64,000 nt of DNA from Chitinolyticbacter albus (GCF_024437655.1 NZ_JANBVF010000014.1:1-64000), one strand, 5' to 3'; shown: positions 44,122-53,558, numbered from the stretch's first letter. Notes: generated by a model from the letters alone, not told the origin. Program-made: numbers and translations.

Positions 44122-45825
44122 ATGAAAATACTGGTCGTCGACGATACCGAAGCAGTTCTGCTGTTGATTTCGCGGTTCGTCGAGGCCCTGGGGCACGTTG
44201 CCATCGTCGCACGCGATGGGGCCGAGGCGCTGGCAACGTGGCGGCGAGATCGCCCGGACCTCGTGTTGATGGACATGATGATGCCGGTGATGAGTGGCCC
44301 GGAGGCCGCCATCGCGATCAAGGAAGAGGCCGGCGAAAGCTGGGTGCCCGTGGTCTTCGTCACGGGCATCGGCGAGGAAAACCGGTTGGCCGAAGCCATC
44401 GAGCGGGGTGGCGACGGCTATATCAACAAGCCGGTCAATTTCCGCGTGCTGGAGGCCAAGCTCAAGGCCTTCGATCGCACCTTGGAACTGAATCGCAAGG
44501 TGCGTGAGCAGTCGGCCAAGCTCGCCGATTACTATGACCGCGCCGAAGAAGAAAAGCGCGTGGTGCGCCATCTGATGGAACAGATGGTGAACGCCGAGCG
44601 CCTGTATGACCCCCAACTCGACTATTGGCTCACGCCGGCGGAAAGCCTGTCTGGAGACTTGATCGCCGCAGCACGCACGCCAGGGCAATCGCTGTATGTG
44701 CTGCTGGCCGACGGCATCGGCCATGGCCTGACCGCGGCGCTCAATGTGCTGCCGCTGACACAGCCGTTCTACAGCATGACGGAGAAGGGCTATGCCATCT
44801 CGGATATCCTGACCGAGATGAACAACAAGGTGCGCCAGGTCTTGCCGGTGGGCCGCTTTGTCTGCGTGGTGCTGATCGCGATCGACGAGGCCAACGGGTG
44901 TGTCGATGTCTGGAATGGCGGCATGCCGGCCGTGCAGCTGATCGATGCCGATGGCACGGCGCGGCATCTGTGGAAGTCATCGCACCTGCCGCTCGGGATC
45001 GTGCCGACCGAAGCGATGGACGTGATCCCGGAGCGTTACTACCTCGATGGCCCAGGCACCGTGCTAGCCTATTCGGATGGCTTGATCGAGGCGCGCAGCC
45101 CCGTGGGTGAGGCGTTTGGCGCCCAGCGCTTGCTGGACCTGATTGCCCGCGCGCAACCCAAATCGTGGATGGGTGATGTGCAGCAGGCGCTGGCGGAGCA
45201 TCTGGACGGTGAGCTGCACCACGATGATATTTCGCTGATCATGGCGCATTGCGGCCTGCCACGGCCGACGCCGGTGCGTGGTGCCATGCGTGACGGAGCC
45301 ATGGTGCCGATACGGCTTCCCAGCCAGATCGAACCCGAGTGGCGTTACAGCATGCAGCTCGGTGCCAGCGAGCTGCGGCACATCAATACCGTGCCCTTCA
45401 TGATGAGTTTCATCAACAAGGTGCTCGGACAGCACGAGAGCCAATCCGACGTTTTTCTGATCCTGACCGAGCTGTTCGTCAATGCGCTCGACCATGGCGT
45501 GCTGGGCCTTGATTCATCGATCAAGCGCGAGCCTGACGGCATCGAGCAATATCTGGTCGAGCGTTCACACCGTCTTGCCGCGTTGAACTCGGGCTTCGTC
45601 GAAATCGACCTCTCCGGCTTGCACATCGAGGGCGAGAGCTACCTGCATGTCGTGGTGAAGGACAGCGGAACCGGTTTTGACGCCAGCACGTGGCTCGAGA
45701 CCGATCTTGCCACGGCGGGCGGCCTCTGTGGCCGCGGCATCGCGCTGGTGCGCTCGCTCTGCGCCACGGTGTTTTACCGCGGGTCGGGCAACGAAGTACA
45801 CGCCTACTACCGCGTACGGGAATAG
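44122..45825 (+). CDS. Receiver-PP2C phosphatase-HATPase regulator (HsbR-like)
   Basis: A 567-residue three-domain protein: receiver (1-120; Asp7, Asp8, phospho-Asp51, Lys near 107), a short coiled coil, SpoIIE/PP2C phosphatase (about 165-385; SLSGDLIAAARTPGQSLYVLLADGIGHG, AYSDGLIEARSP, HHDDISLIMA metal ligands) and an RsbW-like HATPase (about 420-567; LILTELFVNALDHGVLG, VKDSGTGFD, GRGIALVRSL). This layout matches HsbR, which both phosphorylates and dephosphorylates the STAS partner depending on receiver input. It lies between the STAS gene and cheB within the flagellar regulator operon. Its upstream kinase could be the FlrB-like protein or another sensor. Confidence 0.9.
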   Translation: MKILVVDDTEAVLLLISRFVEALGHVAIVARDGAEALATWRRDRPDLVLMDMMMPVMSGPEAAIAIKEEAGESWVPVVFVTGIGEENRLAEAIERGGDGYINKPVNFRVLEAKLKAFDRTLELNRKVREQSAKLADYYDRAEEEKRVVRHLMEQMVNAERLYDPQLDYWLTPAESLSGDLIAAARTPGQSLYVLLADGIGHGLTAALNVLPLTQPFYSMTEKGYAISDILTEMNNKVRQVLPVGRFVCVVLIAIDEANGCVDVWNGGMPAVQLIDADGTARHLWKSSHLPLGIVPTEAMDVIPERYYLDGPGTVLAYSDGLIEARSPVGEAFGAQRLLDLIARAQPKSWMGDVQQALAEHLDGELHHDDISLIMAHCGLPRPTPVRGAMRDGAMVPIRLPSQIEPEWRYSMQLGASELRHINTVPFMMSFINKVLGQHESQSDVFLILTELFVNALDHGVLGLDSSIKREPDGIEQYLVERSHRLAALNSGFVEIDLSGLHIEGESYLHVVVKDSGTGFDASTWLETDLATAGGLCGRGIALVRSLCATVFYRGSGNEVHAYYRVRE

Positions 45826-45900
45826 AAGCTTGCGGACGGCGGCTTTCGTCGCCCAGAATGACAGCAGGCGGCCGCCGGCCGTTTCCTCTCTTGTTCATCC

Positions 45901-46605
45901 ATGGCTGACGAGCTCGAACATCTCCGATCTACGCTGCGTGCCGCGCGCGAGCAGATGCCCACCCCAGTTGTGCCGCCCAGTCATAGCGCCGACGTGGTGT
46001 TGCCCTTGCAACCGCGGCTTCCGGCGTGCAGCGAGCGCGTGATCGTGGTGGGGGCCTCCACCGGAGGAACCGAAGCACTCAAGTTGCTGCTTTTGCCTTT
46101 GCCTGCCCATACGCCACCCATTCTGATCGCGCAGCACATGCCCGAGCTTTTCACCAAATCCTTTGCCGAGCGGCTCGACGCCATCTGCAAATTGCAGGTG
46201 AAGGAGGCGGAGCACGGCGAGCGGTTGCGGCCGGGGTGTGCCTATGTCGCACCGGGGCATTCGCATCTATTGCTGGCGCTGGGGCCGGCAGGCTATACCT
46301 GTGTGCTATCGCAGGCACCAGCGGTAAACCGACACCGTCCCGCGGTCGACGTGCTGTTCCGTTCCGCGGCCAATGTGGGTGGGGGCAATGTCGTGGGGGT
46401 GATCCTGACCGGCATGGGGCGCGATGGGGCCGTCGGCATGCGCGAGATGCACGATGCAGGCGCGTACACGCTGGCGCAGGACGAAGCCACCAGCGTGGTG
46501 TACGGCATGCCCAAAGAAGCGATTGCCATGGGCGGGGTGGACGAGGTCCTGCCGCTCAAGGATATTGCGCCCAGATTGCTGGCGCTGTGCGCCCGCCGCG
46601 ATTGA
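45901..46605 (+). CDS. CheB-type methylesterase lacking the receiver domain
   Basis: A 234-residue protein with only the catalytic CheB domain (about 45-232). The triad is Ser53 ([10 protein letters not shown]), His79 (IAQHMP) and Asp175 (GMGRDGA), with the same spacing (26 and 96 residues) as in E. coli CheB. CheB removes methyl groups from, and deamidates, chemoreceptors. The regulatory receiver is replaced by a 40-residue Pro-rich N-terminal tail, so control must come from elsewhere. It sits between the receiver-PP2C gene and the sigma-54 activator. No cheR is in the window. Confidence 0.92.
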   Translation: MADELEHLRSTLRAAREQMPTPVVPPSHSADVVLPLQPRLPACSERVIVVGASTGGTEALKLLLLPLPAHTPPILIAQHMPELFTKSFAERLDAICKLQVKEAEHGERLRPGCAYVAPGHSHLLLALGPAGYTCVLSQAPAVNRHRPAVDVLFRSAANVGGGNVVGVILTGMGRDGAVGMREMHDAGAYTLAQDEATSVVYGMPKEAIAMGGVDEVLPLKDIAPRLLALCARRD

Positions 46606-46636
46606 AGCGCGGCTGAAACCGAATACGGAGAACACA

Positions 46637-47980
46637 TTGCCGCTGCCCATCCTCATCGTCGAAGACGACGACGACCTGCGCGAGGCGCTGACCGACACGC
46701 TGGAACTGGGCGGGCACGCGGTGGTGAGCGCGACCGACGGCGAGGCCGCGCTGGCCTTGCTGGAGCGTGAGCGCGTCGCGCTGGTGCTGTCCGATGTGCA
46801 GATGAAGCCCATGGATGGCGAGACGCTGCTGCTGGAGGTGAAGCAGCGCTATCCCGGCTTGCCAGTCATGCTGATGACGGCGTATGGCATGGTCGAACGT
46901 GCGGTGGCCGCGCTGCACGCGGGAGCCTGCCATTACCTGCCCAAGCCGTTCGAGCCGGACCAGTTGCTGCAGGAAGTGGCCAAGTACATGTTGCCAGGCA
47001 GCGAGGACGAAAGCGTCATCGCTGAAGACCCGGCCATGCGCGGCCTGCTCGACATCGCGCGCCGCGTGGCCGCCTCCGATGCCTCGATACTGATTTCCGG
47101 CGAATCGGGCTCCGGCAAGGAGGTGCTGGCTCGTTTCATCCATCGCGCCAGCAACCGCGCGGACCAGCCCTTTGTGGCCATCAACTGCGCGGCGGTCCCC
47201 GAGCAACTGCTCGAATCCACTTTCTTTGGCCACGAGCGTGGCGCGTTCACGGGCGCCGCTACCCAGCATATTGGCAAGTTTGAACAGGCCAATGGCGGCA
47301 CGCTGCTGCTCGATGAGGTCACCGAGATGCCGCTTGCGTTGCAGGCCAAGCTGCTGCGGGTGCTGCAGGAGCGCGAGGTCGAGCGGGTCGGTGGCAGCAA
47401 GGCGCTCAAGGTGGATGTGCGTGTCATCGCCACCAGCAACCGCGACGTGGCACAAGCCGTGGCGGCAGGGCAGTTCCGCGAGGATCTCTATTACCGGCTC
47501 AATGTGTTTCCGCTTGCCATTCCCGCGCTGCGCGAGCGAGCGGGCGACATCCTGCCGCTGGCGCGAGCCATGCTGGCCCGGCATGCTGCACGGATGGGCC
47601 GTCGCACGCCAACGCTGGATGCCGCGGCGCAGCGCCAGCTCGAAGTGCACGCGTGGGAGGGCAATATCCGCGAACTCGACAACGTGGTGCAGCGTGCGCT
47701 GATCCTGGCGCCGGGCGATCGGATCGAGTTGTCACACCTGTATTTGCCGCAGCAGGCGGCAAAGCCTGCCGCCGTGCCGGCAGTGCGCTCGCCCACACAG
47801 GCTGAGGAAAGCGCTGCGCCGACCGATATCAAGGGACTGGAGAAGCACCATATTCTGGAAACGTTGAAGGCGTGCGCGGGGGTGCGCAAGCTTGCCGCAG
47901 AGCGGCTTGGCATGAGCGAGCGCACGCTGCGGTATAAGCTGCAGCAATACCGTGAGGAAGATGGCGATCTGTCTGTTTGA
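46637..47980 (+). CDS. FlrC/FleR-type sigma-54-dependent flagellar activator
   Basis: A 447-residue NtrC-family activator: receiver (1-120; Asp53), AAA+ domain (about 130-365) with Walker A GESGSGKE (155-162), the sigma-54 contact loop GAFTGA (202-207) and Walker B TLLLDEV (DE at 226-227), and a C-terminal Fis-type helix-turn-helix (ACAGVRKLAAERLGMSERTLRYKLQQY). The start is TTG at 46637, with GGAG six bases upstream and the receiver beginning at once; upstream ATG codons lie within cheB. It should activate sigma-54 promoters of middle flagellar genes, including the fliE promoter just downstream. Confidence 0.92.
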   Translation: MPLPILIVEDDDDLREALTDTLELGGHAVVSATDGEAALALLERERVALVLSDVQMKPMDGETLLLEVKQRYPGLPVMLMTAYGMVERAVAALHAGACHYLPKPFEPDQLLQEVAKYMLPGSEDESVIAEDPAMRGLLDIARRVAASDASILISGESGSGKEVLARFIHRASNRADQPFVAINCAAVPEQLLESTFFGHERGAFTGAATQHIGKFEQANGGTLLLDEVTEMPLALQAKLLRVLQEREVERVGGSKALKVDVRVIATSNRDVAQAVAAGQFREDLYYRLNVFPLAIPALRERAGDILPLARAMLARHAARMGRRTPTLDAAAQRQLEVHAWEGNIRELDNVVQRALILAPGDRIELSHLYLPQQAAKPAAVPAVRSPTQAEESAAPTDIKGLEKHHILETLKACAGVRKLAAERLGMSERTLRYKLQQYREEDGDLSV

Positions 47981-48007
47981 GTGCCGCTTGTGCAACGTTG
48001 CTTGAGC

Positions 48008-48024
48008 TGGCGCAGGATTTGCTT
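48008..48024 (+). promoter_or_regulatory. Sigma-54-type promoter of fliE
   Basis: TGGCGCAGGATTTGCTT has the invariant GG (48009-48010) and GC (48021-48022) separated by exactly 10 bases, as in -24/-12 promoters. The start would be near 48034, about 40 bases before the fliE ATG. A sigma-54 activator gene ends just upstream. Confidence 0.7.
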
Positions 48025-48034
48025 GCTAGAGGCA

Positions 48035-48053
48035 GGTTACCAACCCTAGAATT
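48035..48053 (+). promoter_or_regulatory. Shared flagellar promoter element (copy before fliE)
   Basis: GGTT-ACC-AACCCTAGAATT matches the element at 42460-42477 except for one extra spacer base. Relative to the sigma-54 promoter it falls in the first bases of the transcript. It also contains TAGAAT, which with TTGCTA (48024-48029) upstream could be a second, sigma-70-type promoter. Confidence 0.45.
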
Positions 48054-48074
48054 CGCTGATAGGAAGGCGAGCCA

Positions 48075-48395
48075 ATGAGCGTGCAAGGAATCGACCAACT
48101 GCTGGGTGAACTCAAGGCCATGTCCTCGCTGGCGGCAGGCCAGCAGCCGGCTGCCGCGCCAGCGGCCGATACCCCCGACTTTGCCGATCTGCTCAAGAGT
48201 TCGCTCGATCAGGTCAACCAGATGCAGCAGGAATCGCAGGCCCAGCAGGCCGCGTTCCAGGCCGGCGACCCGCAGGCCGACCTGCAGGAAGTGATGGTCT
48301 CGTTGCAAAAGGCATCGCTCTCCTTCCAGACCATGGTACAGGTGCGCAACAAGCTCGTCAGTGCCTATCAGGAAATCATGAACATGCAGGTCTGA
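48075..48395 (+). CDS. fliE: Flagellar hook-basal body protein FliE
   Basis: A 106-residue rod-MS ring adaptor. The C-terminal two thirds (DFADLLKSSLDQVNQMQQESQAQQAAFQAGDPQADLQEVMVSLQKASLSFQTMVQVRNKLVSAYQEIMNMQV) match FliE closely, including the final NMQV. AGGAAGG precedes the ATG. First structural gene of the fliEFGHIJ operon. Confidence 0.97.
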   Translation: MSVQGIDQLLGELKAMSSLAAGQQPAAAPAADTPDFADLLKSSLDQVNQMQQESQAQQAAFQAGDPQADLQEVMVSLQKASLSFQTMVQVRNKLVSAYQEIMNMQV

Positions 48396-48429
48396 CCTGC
48401 GGTTCTGCTCGGGGTAATCACGGTAATCT

Positions 48430-50139
48430 ATGGCAGAGGCAGGCGTAGCGGCTGAGGGCAATCTCATTACTGCAGCAAGGCCCAATGCACTGCGCGAGCG
48501 CTTCGCCGCGCTGTCCGGGCCTCGCCGCATCGCCATCATGGTCGGCGTCGCGGCTGTCGTTGCGCTGATCATCGGTTTTTCGCTCTGGTCGCGCGAGCCG
48601 CAGTACCGCATCCTCTTCACCAATGTCCCCGATGCCGAAGGCGGCGCCATCGTCCAGGCGCTGCAACAGGCCAATGTGCCCTACAAGCTCGAAGGGGGTG
48701 GCACGATTTCGGTGCCTGCCGAGAAGGTTTACGACACCCGGCTGCAACTGGCGGCGCAAGGCCTACCCAAGTCCGGCAATGTCGGCTTCGAGCTGATGGA
48801 TAATCAGCGATTCGGTATTTCGCAGTTCGCCGAACAGGTGAACTACCAGCGCGCGATCGAGGGTGAACTCGCGCGCTCGATCGAAACCGTTGCTGCCGTC
48901 GAGAAGGCGCGCGTGCATCTGGCCACCCCCAAGCAGACCGTGTTCCTGCGCGACCAGCAAAAACCCACCGCTTCGGTGATGCTGACTCTGCGCCCGGGGC
49001 GCGTACTCGACGACGCGCAGGTGGCGGGGATCGTCCATCTGGTCTCGTCCAGCGTGCCGTCCTTACCGGTCAAGAACGTCACTGTGGTCGACCAGGATGG
49101 CAACCTGCTGTCGCGCTCGCCCGAATTCAACAATTCTAGCCTGGACGCACGCCAGCTGATGTATGTGCAGCACGTCGAGAAGAATTACGTCGAGCGGGTA
49201 CAGGCCATTCTCGAGCCCATCGTCGGCAAGGGCAATGTCCGCGCCGAGGTCACCGCCCAGCTCGATTTTGCCGAAGTCGAGCAGACCTCCGAGACCTTCA
49301 AGCCCAACAATGCCTCCGAAGCCGCCATCCGCAGCCAGCAATCGCTGAGCATGAATGGCAGCAATAACGAGCAAGCGCCGGCCGGTGTTCCCGGGGCCTT
49401 GTCCAACCAGCCCCCCGGGGCGGCCGCCGCGCCGATCACCGCGCCGGTGGCGGGTGCTGCATCGGCCGCTGCGGCGAGCAGCCGCAACAGTCGGCGCGAG
49501 TCGACCACCAACTACGAAGTCGACAAGACGGTGCAGCACGTCAAGCAGCCGGTCGGCTCGGTCAAGCGCCTTTCCGCTGCGGTCGTGGTCAACTACAAGC
49601 CCGGGGTCGACAAGATGGGCAAATCGACCTACGTGCCGTATAGCCCGCAGGAAGTGACGCAACTGACCAATCTCGTGCGCGAGGCCATTGGCTACAACGA
49701 CCGGCGTGGCGACTCGGTCAACCTCGTCAATGCAGCGTTTGCCGATTCGATGCCGCTCGAGGACAGGCCGCTGCAGGACAAGGCGCTCGATTACGTGAAG
49801 GCCAACTACGCCGAGCTGATCAAGCTCGCGCTGATCGGCCTCGTGGTGCTCTACCTGCTGTTCTTCGTGGTGCGTCCGTTGATGAAGGACATGGCACGGC
49901 CGCGCGAAGAGCCGGGTACCTTTGTGGTCGATCTGGGCGAGGGCGAGCCCGAAGACGAAGCCGCAGTCTTGGCGCGCGAGGCCGATGAAGAGCAGGATGC
50001 CGCCCGCTCCGCCGCCTTTGCCGATTTGCTGCAGCAGAGCAAGGAAATCGCCAAGACCGATCCACGCATGGTCGCGACCATCCTGCGCGAATGGATGAGC
50101 CAGGAAGAAGAATCCACCAACCCCAACAGGGTCGGCTAA
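48430..50139 (+). CDS. fliF: Flagellar MS-ring protein FliF
   Basis: A 569-residue inner-membrane ring protein. First membrane helix about 36-58 (IAIMVGVAAVVALIIGFSLW), ring-building motifs RILFTNVPDAEGGAIVQALQQANVPYKLEGGGTISVPAEKVYDTRLQLAAQGLP, a large periplasmic region with an Ala-rich loop (about 318-360), a second membrane helix (LALIGLVVLYLLFFVV, about 461-478) and a cytoplasmic C-terminal tail that docks FliG (MVATILREWMSQEE). Confidence 0.97.
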   Translation: MAEAGVAAEGNLITAARPNALRERFAALSGPRRIAIMVGVAAVVALIIGFSLWSREPQYRILFTNVPDAEGGAIVQALQQANVPYKLEGGGTISVPAEKVYDTRLQLAAQGLPKSGNVGFELMDNQRFGISQFAEQVNYQRAIEGELARSIETVAAVEKARVHLATPKQTVFLRDQQKPTASVMLTLRPGRVLDDAQVAGIVHLVSSSVPSLPVKNVTVVDQDGNLLSRSPEFNNSSLDARQLMYVQHVEKNYVERVQAILEPIVGKGNVRAEVTAQLDFAEVEQTSETFKPNNASEAAIRSQQSLSMNGSNNEQAPAGVPGALSNQPPGAAAAPITAPVAGAASAAAASSRNSRRESTTNYEVDKTVQHVKQPVGSVKRLSAAVVVNYKPGVDKMGKSTYVPYSPQEVTQLTNLVREAIGYNDRRGDSVNLVNAAFADSMPLEDRPLQDKALDYVKANYAELIKLALIGLVVLYLLFFVVRPLMKDMARPREEPGTFVVDLGEGEPEDEAAVLAREADEEQDAARSAAFADLLQQSKEIAKTDPRMVATILREWMSQEEESTNPNRVG

Positions 50140-50160
50140 AGGGCCTCTGGGAGCAGCAGC

Positions 50161-51168
50161 ATGGCAGCCAATATGAACGAGGAGGGCGTGCGCCGCAGTG
50201 CCATCCTCTTGATGACGCTGGGCGAGGAAGCCGCGGTCGATGTGTTCAAGTACCTCGGCCCCAAGGAAGTGCAGAAACTCGGCTTCGCCATGGCCAATAT
50301 GAACGCGGTCAAGCGCGAGGAAGTCGATACCGTGCTCGGCGACTTTATCTCCTCGACCCAGAACCGGGCCAACCTGGGCGCAGCCGACGAATACATCCGC
50401 TCGGTGCTGACCAAGGCGCTGGGCTCGGACAAGGCTGCCAACCTGCTCGATCGCATCTTGCAGGGAAACGACAACAACGGCATCGAATCGCTCAAGTGGA
50501 TGGATTCGGCCGCGGTGGCCGAACTGATCAAGAACGAACACCCGCAGATCATCGCCACCATCCTCGTCCACCTGGAACCCGATCAATCGTCCGAAATCAT
50601 GGCCGAGTTCACCGAGCGGCTACGCAACGACGTGCTGCTGCGTATTGCCACGCTCGAAGGCGTGCAGCCGGCGGCGCTCAAGGAACTGAACGACGTGCTC
50701 ACCCAGCTGTTGTCGGGCTCGGACAAGCTCAAGAAGAGCGCGATGGGTGGCGTGCAGATGGCCGCCGAAATCCTCAACTTCATGGGCGGGGTGGTCGAAG
50801 CCGCCGCGATTTCCAGCATCCGCGAATACGATCCGGAGCTGGCGCAGCGCATCCAGGACAAGATGTTCACCTTCGACAATGTGCTCGACATCGACGATCG
50901 CGGCATCCAGCTGCTGCTGCGCGAGATCCAGTCCGATTCGCTGGTGATCGCGCTCAAGGGCACCAGCCAGGCGCTGCGCGACAAGGTGTTCAAGAACATG
51001 TCGCAACGCGCCGCTGAAATGTTGCGCGACGACCTGGAGGCCAAGGGCCCGGTCAAGCTTTCCGAAGTCGAATCGGAGCAGAAGGAAATCCTCAAGATCG
51101 TGCGTCGCCTCGCCGACGAAGGCCAGATCGTGCTATCCGGCAAGGGTGACGAGGGCCTCGTCGAATAG
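50161..51168 (+). CDS. fliG: Flagellar motor switch protein FliG
   Basis: A 335-residue switch protein: N-terminal FliF-binding domain, middle domain with the EHPQIIATILVHLEPDQSSEIM motif (EHPQ), and C-terminal torque-generating domain with charged helix (RGIQLLLREIQSDSLVIALKGTSQALRDKVFKNMSQRAAEML). It starts 21 bases after fliF with GGGAG nearby. Confidence 0.97.
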   Translation: MAANMNEEGVRRSAILLMTLGEEAAVDVFKYLGPKEVQKLGFAMANMNAVKREEVDTVLGDFISSTQNRANLGAADEYIRSVLTKALGSDKAANLLDRILQGNDNNGIESLKWMDSAAVAELIKNEHPQIIATILVHLEPDQSSEIMAEFTERLRNDVLLRIATLEGVQPAALKELNDVLTQLLSGSDKLKKSAMGGVQMAAEILNFMGGVVEAAAISSIREYDPELAQRIQDKMFTFDNVLDIDDRGIQLLLREIQSDSLVIALKGTSQALRDKVFKNMSQRAAEMLRDDLEAKGPVKLSEVESEQKEILKIVRRLADEGQIVLSGKGDEGLVE

Positions 51169-51224
51169 CGGGCTCCCTCGCTGCGGGCTCGCCATATCCA
51201 CCGACTCGATTTATCCTTGTCTCA

Positions 51225-51249
51225 CAGGGCCGCATCGCAAGCGGCCCTG
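51225..51249 (+). terminator. Hairpin between fliG and fliH
   Basis: CAGGGCCGC and GCGGCCCTG form a perfect 9-bp stem with a 7-base loop in the 116-base gap inside the flagellar operon. It is followed by TTGCTT rather than a clean T run, so it may only attenuate transcription or mark an RNA processing site. Confidence 0.45.
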
Positions 51250-51284
51250 TTGCTTGCCACCCACTGCCCTTTGAGATTCCAGCC

Positions 51285-52139
51285 ATGCCCACGCCGCCGC
51301 GCCGCGTGATTCCCCGAGAAGACCTGACCGCCTGGGAGCGGTGGGAACTGGGTGCGCTGAACGAAGAGGCAGCTGAGCGCGACCGCGCCGAACAGGTCGC
51401 GCGTGAAGCGGCGCTGGCGGCCGAGCAGGCCGAAGCCGCAGCCCACGCTGCCGCGGCTGCTGCGGTGGCCGCAGTGCCGCCCGTGGTGGTTGAAGCCGAG
51501 CCGGTACCCGAAGCTGAGCCCGCGGTACAGTGGCCGACCGCGGAGGAAATCGACGCCATCCAGCAGCAGGCGCAGCGCGAAGGCTTCGAAGCAGGACTCG
51601 AAGCCGGGCGTCTGGCGGCAGAAGCGGAAACTGCGCGGCTCAAGGCGGTGTTGACGACCTTGGAAGGCATGGCCACGCGCTTCGAGACCGAGCTCGCCGA
51701 CCAGACGCTGGATCTGGCACTGGTGATCGCGCGCCAGCTGGCGCGCGAGGCGGTCAGCGCCGATCGCGCGCTGCTGCTGCCCTTGGTGCGCGAGGCGCTG
51801 GCCGGCCTGCCGCCCGCCAAGGCGCCGGCCAGGCTGCTGCTCAATCCCGATGATCTGGCCGCACTGGAAGTCCAGTTGACGGTGGAGCTGCCGCCCGAAG
51901 TGTGGCGATTGGTGCCTGATCCCACGATGGAATCCGGCGGCTGCAGGATCGATACCGCCAATACCCGGATCGAGTTGACCCTGGCCGAACGCTGGGCCCA
52001 CCTGACCCGCGTGCTGGGCCGCCAGCAACACCCCGATCTGGCGTGGCACGCCCCAGCTGCCGAACATGAACCGCCCGTAGCGCCACTGGCTGCCGAGGCC
52101 AGCCCGGCGCAGGTTGAGCCGGATGCGACTGATGAGTGA
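51285..52139 (+). CDS. fliH: Flagellar export apparatus protein FliH
   Basis: A 284-residue protein: N-terminal segment [21 protein letters not shown] typical of FliH, an Ala/Glu-rich coiled coil (about 30-80), then the conserved region [21 protein letters not shown] (GxxxG repeats) and the C-terminal FliI-binding domain. FliH holds the ATPase FliI and inhibits it until docked. It overlaps fliI by 8 or more bases. Confidence 0.93.
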   Translation: MPTPPRRVIPREDLTAWERWELGALNEEAAERDRAEQVAREAALAAEQAEAAAHAAAAAAVAAVPPVVVEAEPVPEAEPAVQWPTAEEIDAIQQQAQREGFEAGLEAGRLAAEAETARLKAVLTTLEGMATRFETELADQTLDLALVIARQLAREAVSADRALLLPLVREALAGLPPAKAPARLLLNPDDLAALEVQLTVELPPEVWRLVPDPTMESGGCRIDTANTRIELTLAERWAHLTRVLGRQQHPDLAWHAPAAEHEPPVAPLAAEASPAQVEPDATDE

Positions 52140-53532
52140 CGCATTTGCAGCTGCCCAGCAGTATTTGCGCGATGCCCGCGATGCGGTGAACTGGGTGCGG
52201 CCGTGGACGCCACGCGGACGGCTGACGCGCGTGTCCGGCCTGGTGCTGGAAGCGGTTGGGCTCAAGTTGCCGATCGGCGCCTCATGCGACGTGATGACGC
52301 CGTCGGGTCATCCGGTCGAGGCCGTGGTGGTCGGGTTTCAGGAGGACAAGCTGTTTTTGATGCCGATCGCCGAGTTGTACGGCGTCGAGCCCGGTGCTGA
52401 AGTGACGCCGCACGAGGATATCGCCGCCTGGGTACCGGAATACGGCAAGTCGCGACCGCCGCAGCGCCGGCTGGAGGACCACGGTCGTCAGGTGCCGGTG
52501 GGCTGGGGCCTGCTCGGGCGCATCCTCGACGGGCTGGGGCGCCCGCTCGACAACAAGGGCAAGCTGGTGCAGGAAGGCTATATGCCGCTGTTTGCCCGGC
52601 CGTACAACCCGATGGATCGCGAGCCGGTGCGCCACGTGATGGATGTGGGCGTGCGCGCGATCAATGCCATGCTCACCGTCGGCCGCGGCCAGCGGCTGGG
52701 CCTCTTTGCCGGCTCCGGTGTTGGCAAGTCGGTGCTGCTGGGGATGATGGCGCGTTACACTACGGCCGATGTGGTGGTGGTCGGGCTGATCGGCGAACGT
52801 GGTCGTGAAGTGAAGGATTTCATCGAGAACATCCTCGGCGACGAGGGCCTGGCCCGCTCGGTGGTGGTGGCCGCACCGGCCGACACGCCGCCGCTGCTGC
52901 GGCTTTATGGCGCGGCCTACGCCACCAGCATTGCCGAATTCTTCCGCAACGAGGGCAAGCACGTTCTGCTGATCATGGATTCGCTGACGCGTTACGCGAT
53001 GGCGCAGCGCGAGATCGCGCTCGCTGTCGGCGAGCCGCCGGCGACCAAGGGTTATCCGGCCTCGGTGTTCGCCCGCTTGCCGCAGCTCGTTGAGCGGGCC
53101 GGCAACGGCCGCGAGGGCGGTGGCTCGATCACGGCGTTTTACACTGTGCTGTCCGAAGGTGACGATCAGCAGGACCCGATCGCCGACAATGCCCGCGCCA
53201 TCCTGGATGGCCACTTCGTGCTGTCGCGCCAGCTTGCCGAGGCGGCGCATTACCCGGCCATCGATATCGAGGCGTCGATCTCGCGGGTGATGCACGATAT
53301 CGTGCCGCACGAGGAGTTGGAGGTGGTGCGCAAGTTCAAGTATCTCTGGTCGCGCTACCAGCGCTCGCGTGACCTGATCGCGGTCGGTGCCTACGCGCCG
53401 GGTTCCGATCCCATACTCGACGATGCCATCCGCCGCCATCCGTCGTTCGAGCGCTTCTTGCAGCAGGCGGTGCATGAACGCGAATCCTACGCCGGCGCTA
53501 GAATGAAGCTCGCCCAGTTGTTCAGCAGTTGA
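52132..53532 (+). CDS. fliI: Flagellar type III export ATPase FliI
   Basis: A 466-residue rotary-type ATPase related to F1-beta. Walker [12 protein letters not shown] (about 190-200), [15 protein letters not shown], Walker [14 protein letters not shown], and the [20 protein letters not shown] loop are all present. I use the ATG at 52132 ([12 protein letters not shown]); an ATG three codons upstream is also possible, both inside the end of fliH. It supplies energy and unfolding for flagellar protein export. Confidence 0.96.
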   Translation: MSDAFAAAQQYLRDARDAVNWVRPWTPRGRLTRVSGLVLEAVGLKLPIGASCDVMTPSGHPVEAVVVGFQEDKLFLMPIAELYGVEPGAEVTPHEDIAAWVPEYGKSRPPQRRLEDHGRQVPVGWGLLGRILDGLGRPLDNKGKLVQEGYMPLFARPYNPMDREPVRHVMDVGVRAINAMLTVGRGQRLGLFAGSGVGKSVLLGMMARYTTADVVVVGLIGERGREVKDFIENILGDEGLARSVVVAAPADTPPLLRLYGAAYATSIAEFFRNEGKHVLLIMDSLTRYAMAQREIALAVGEPPATKGYPASVFARLPQLVERAGNGREGGGSITAFYTVLSEGDDQQDPIADNARAILDGHFVLSRQLAEAAHYPAIDIEASISRVMHDIVPHEELEVVRKFKYLWSRYQRSRDLIAVGAYAPGSDPILDDAIRRHPSFERFLQQAVHERESYAGARMKLAQLFSS

Positions 53533-53558
53533 TCCCATTTGCTTTCGGATACTGAGCC

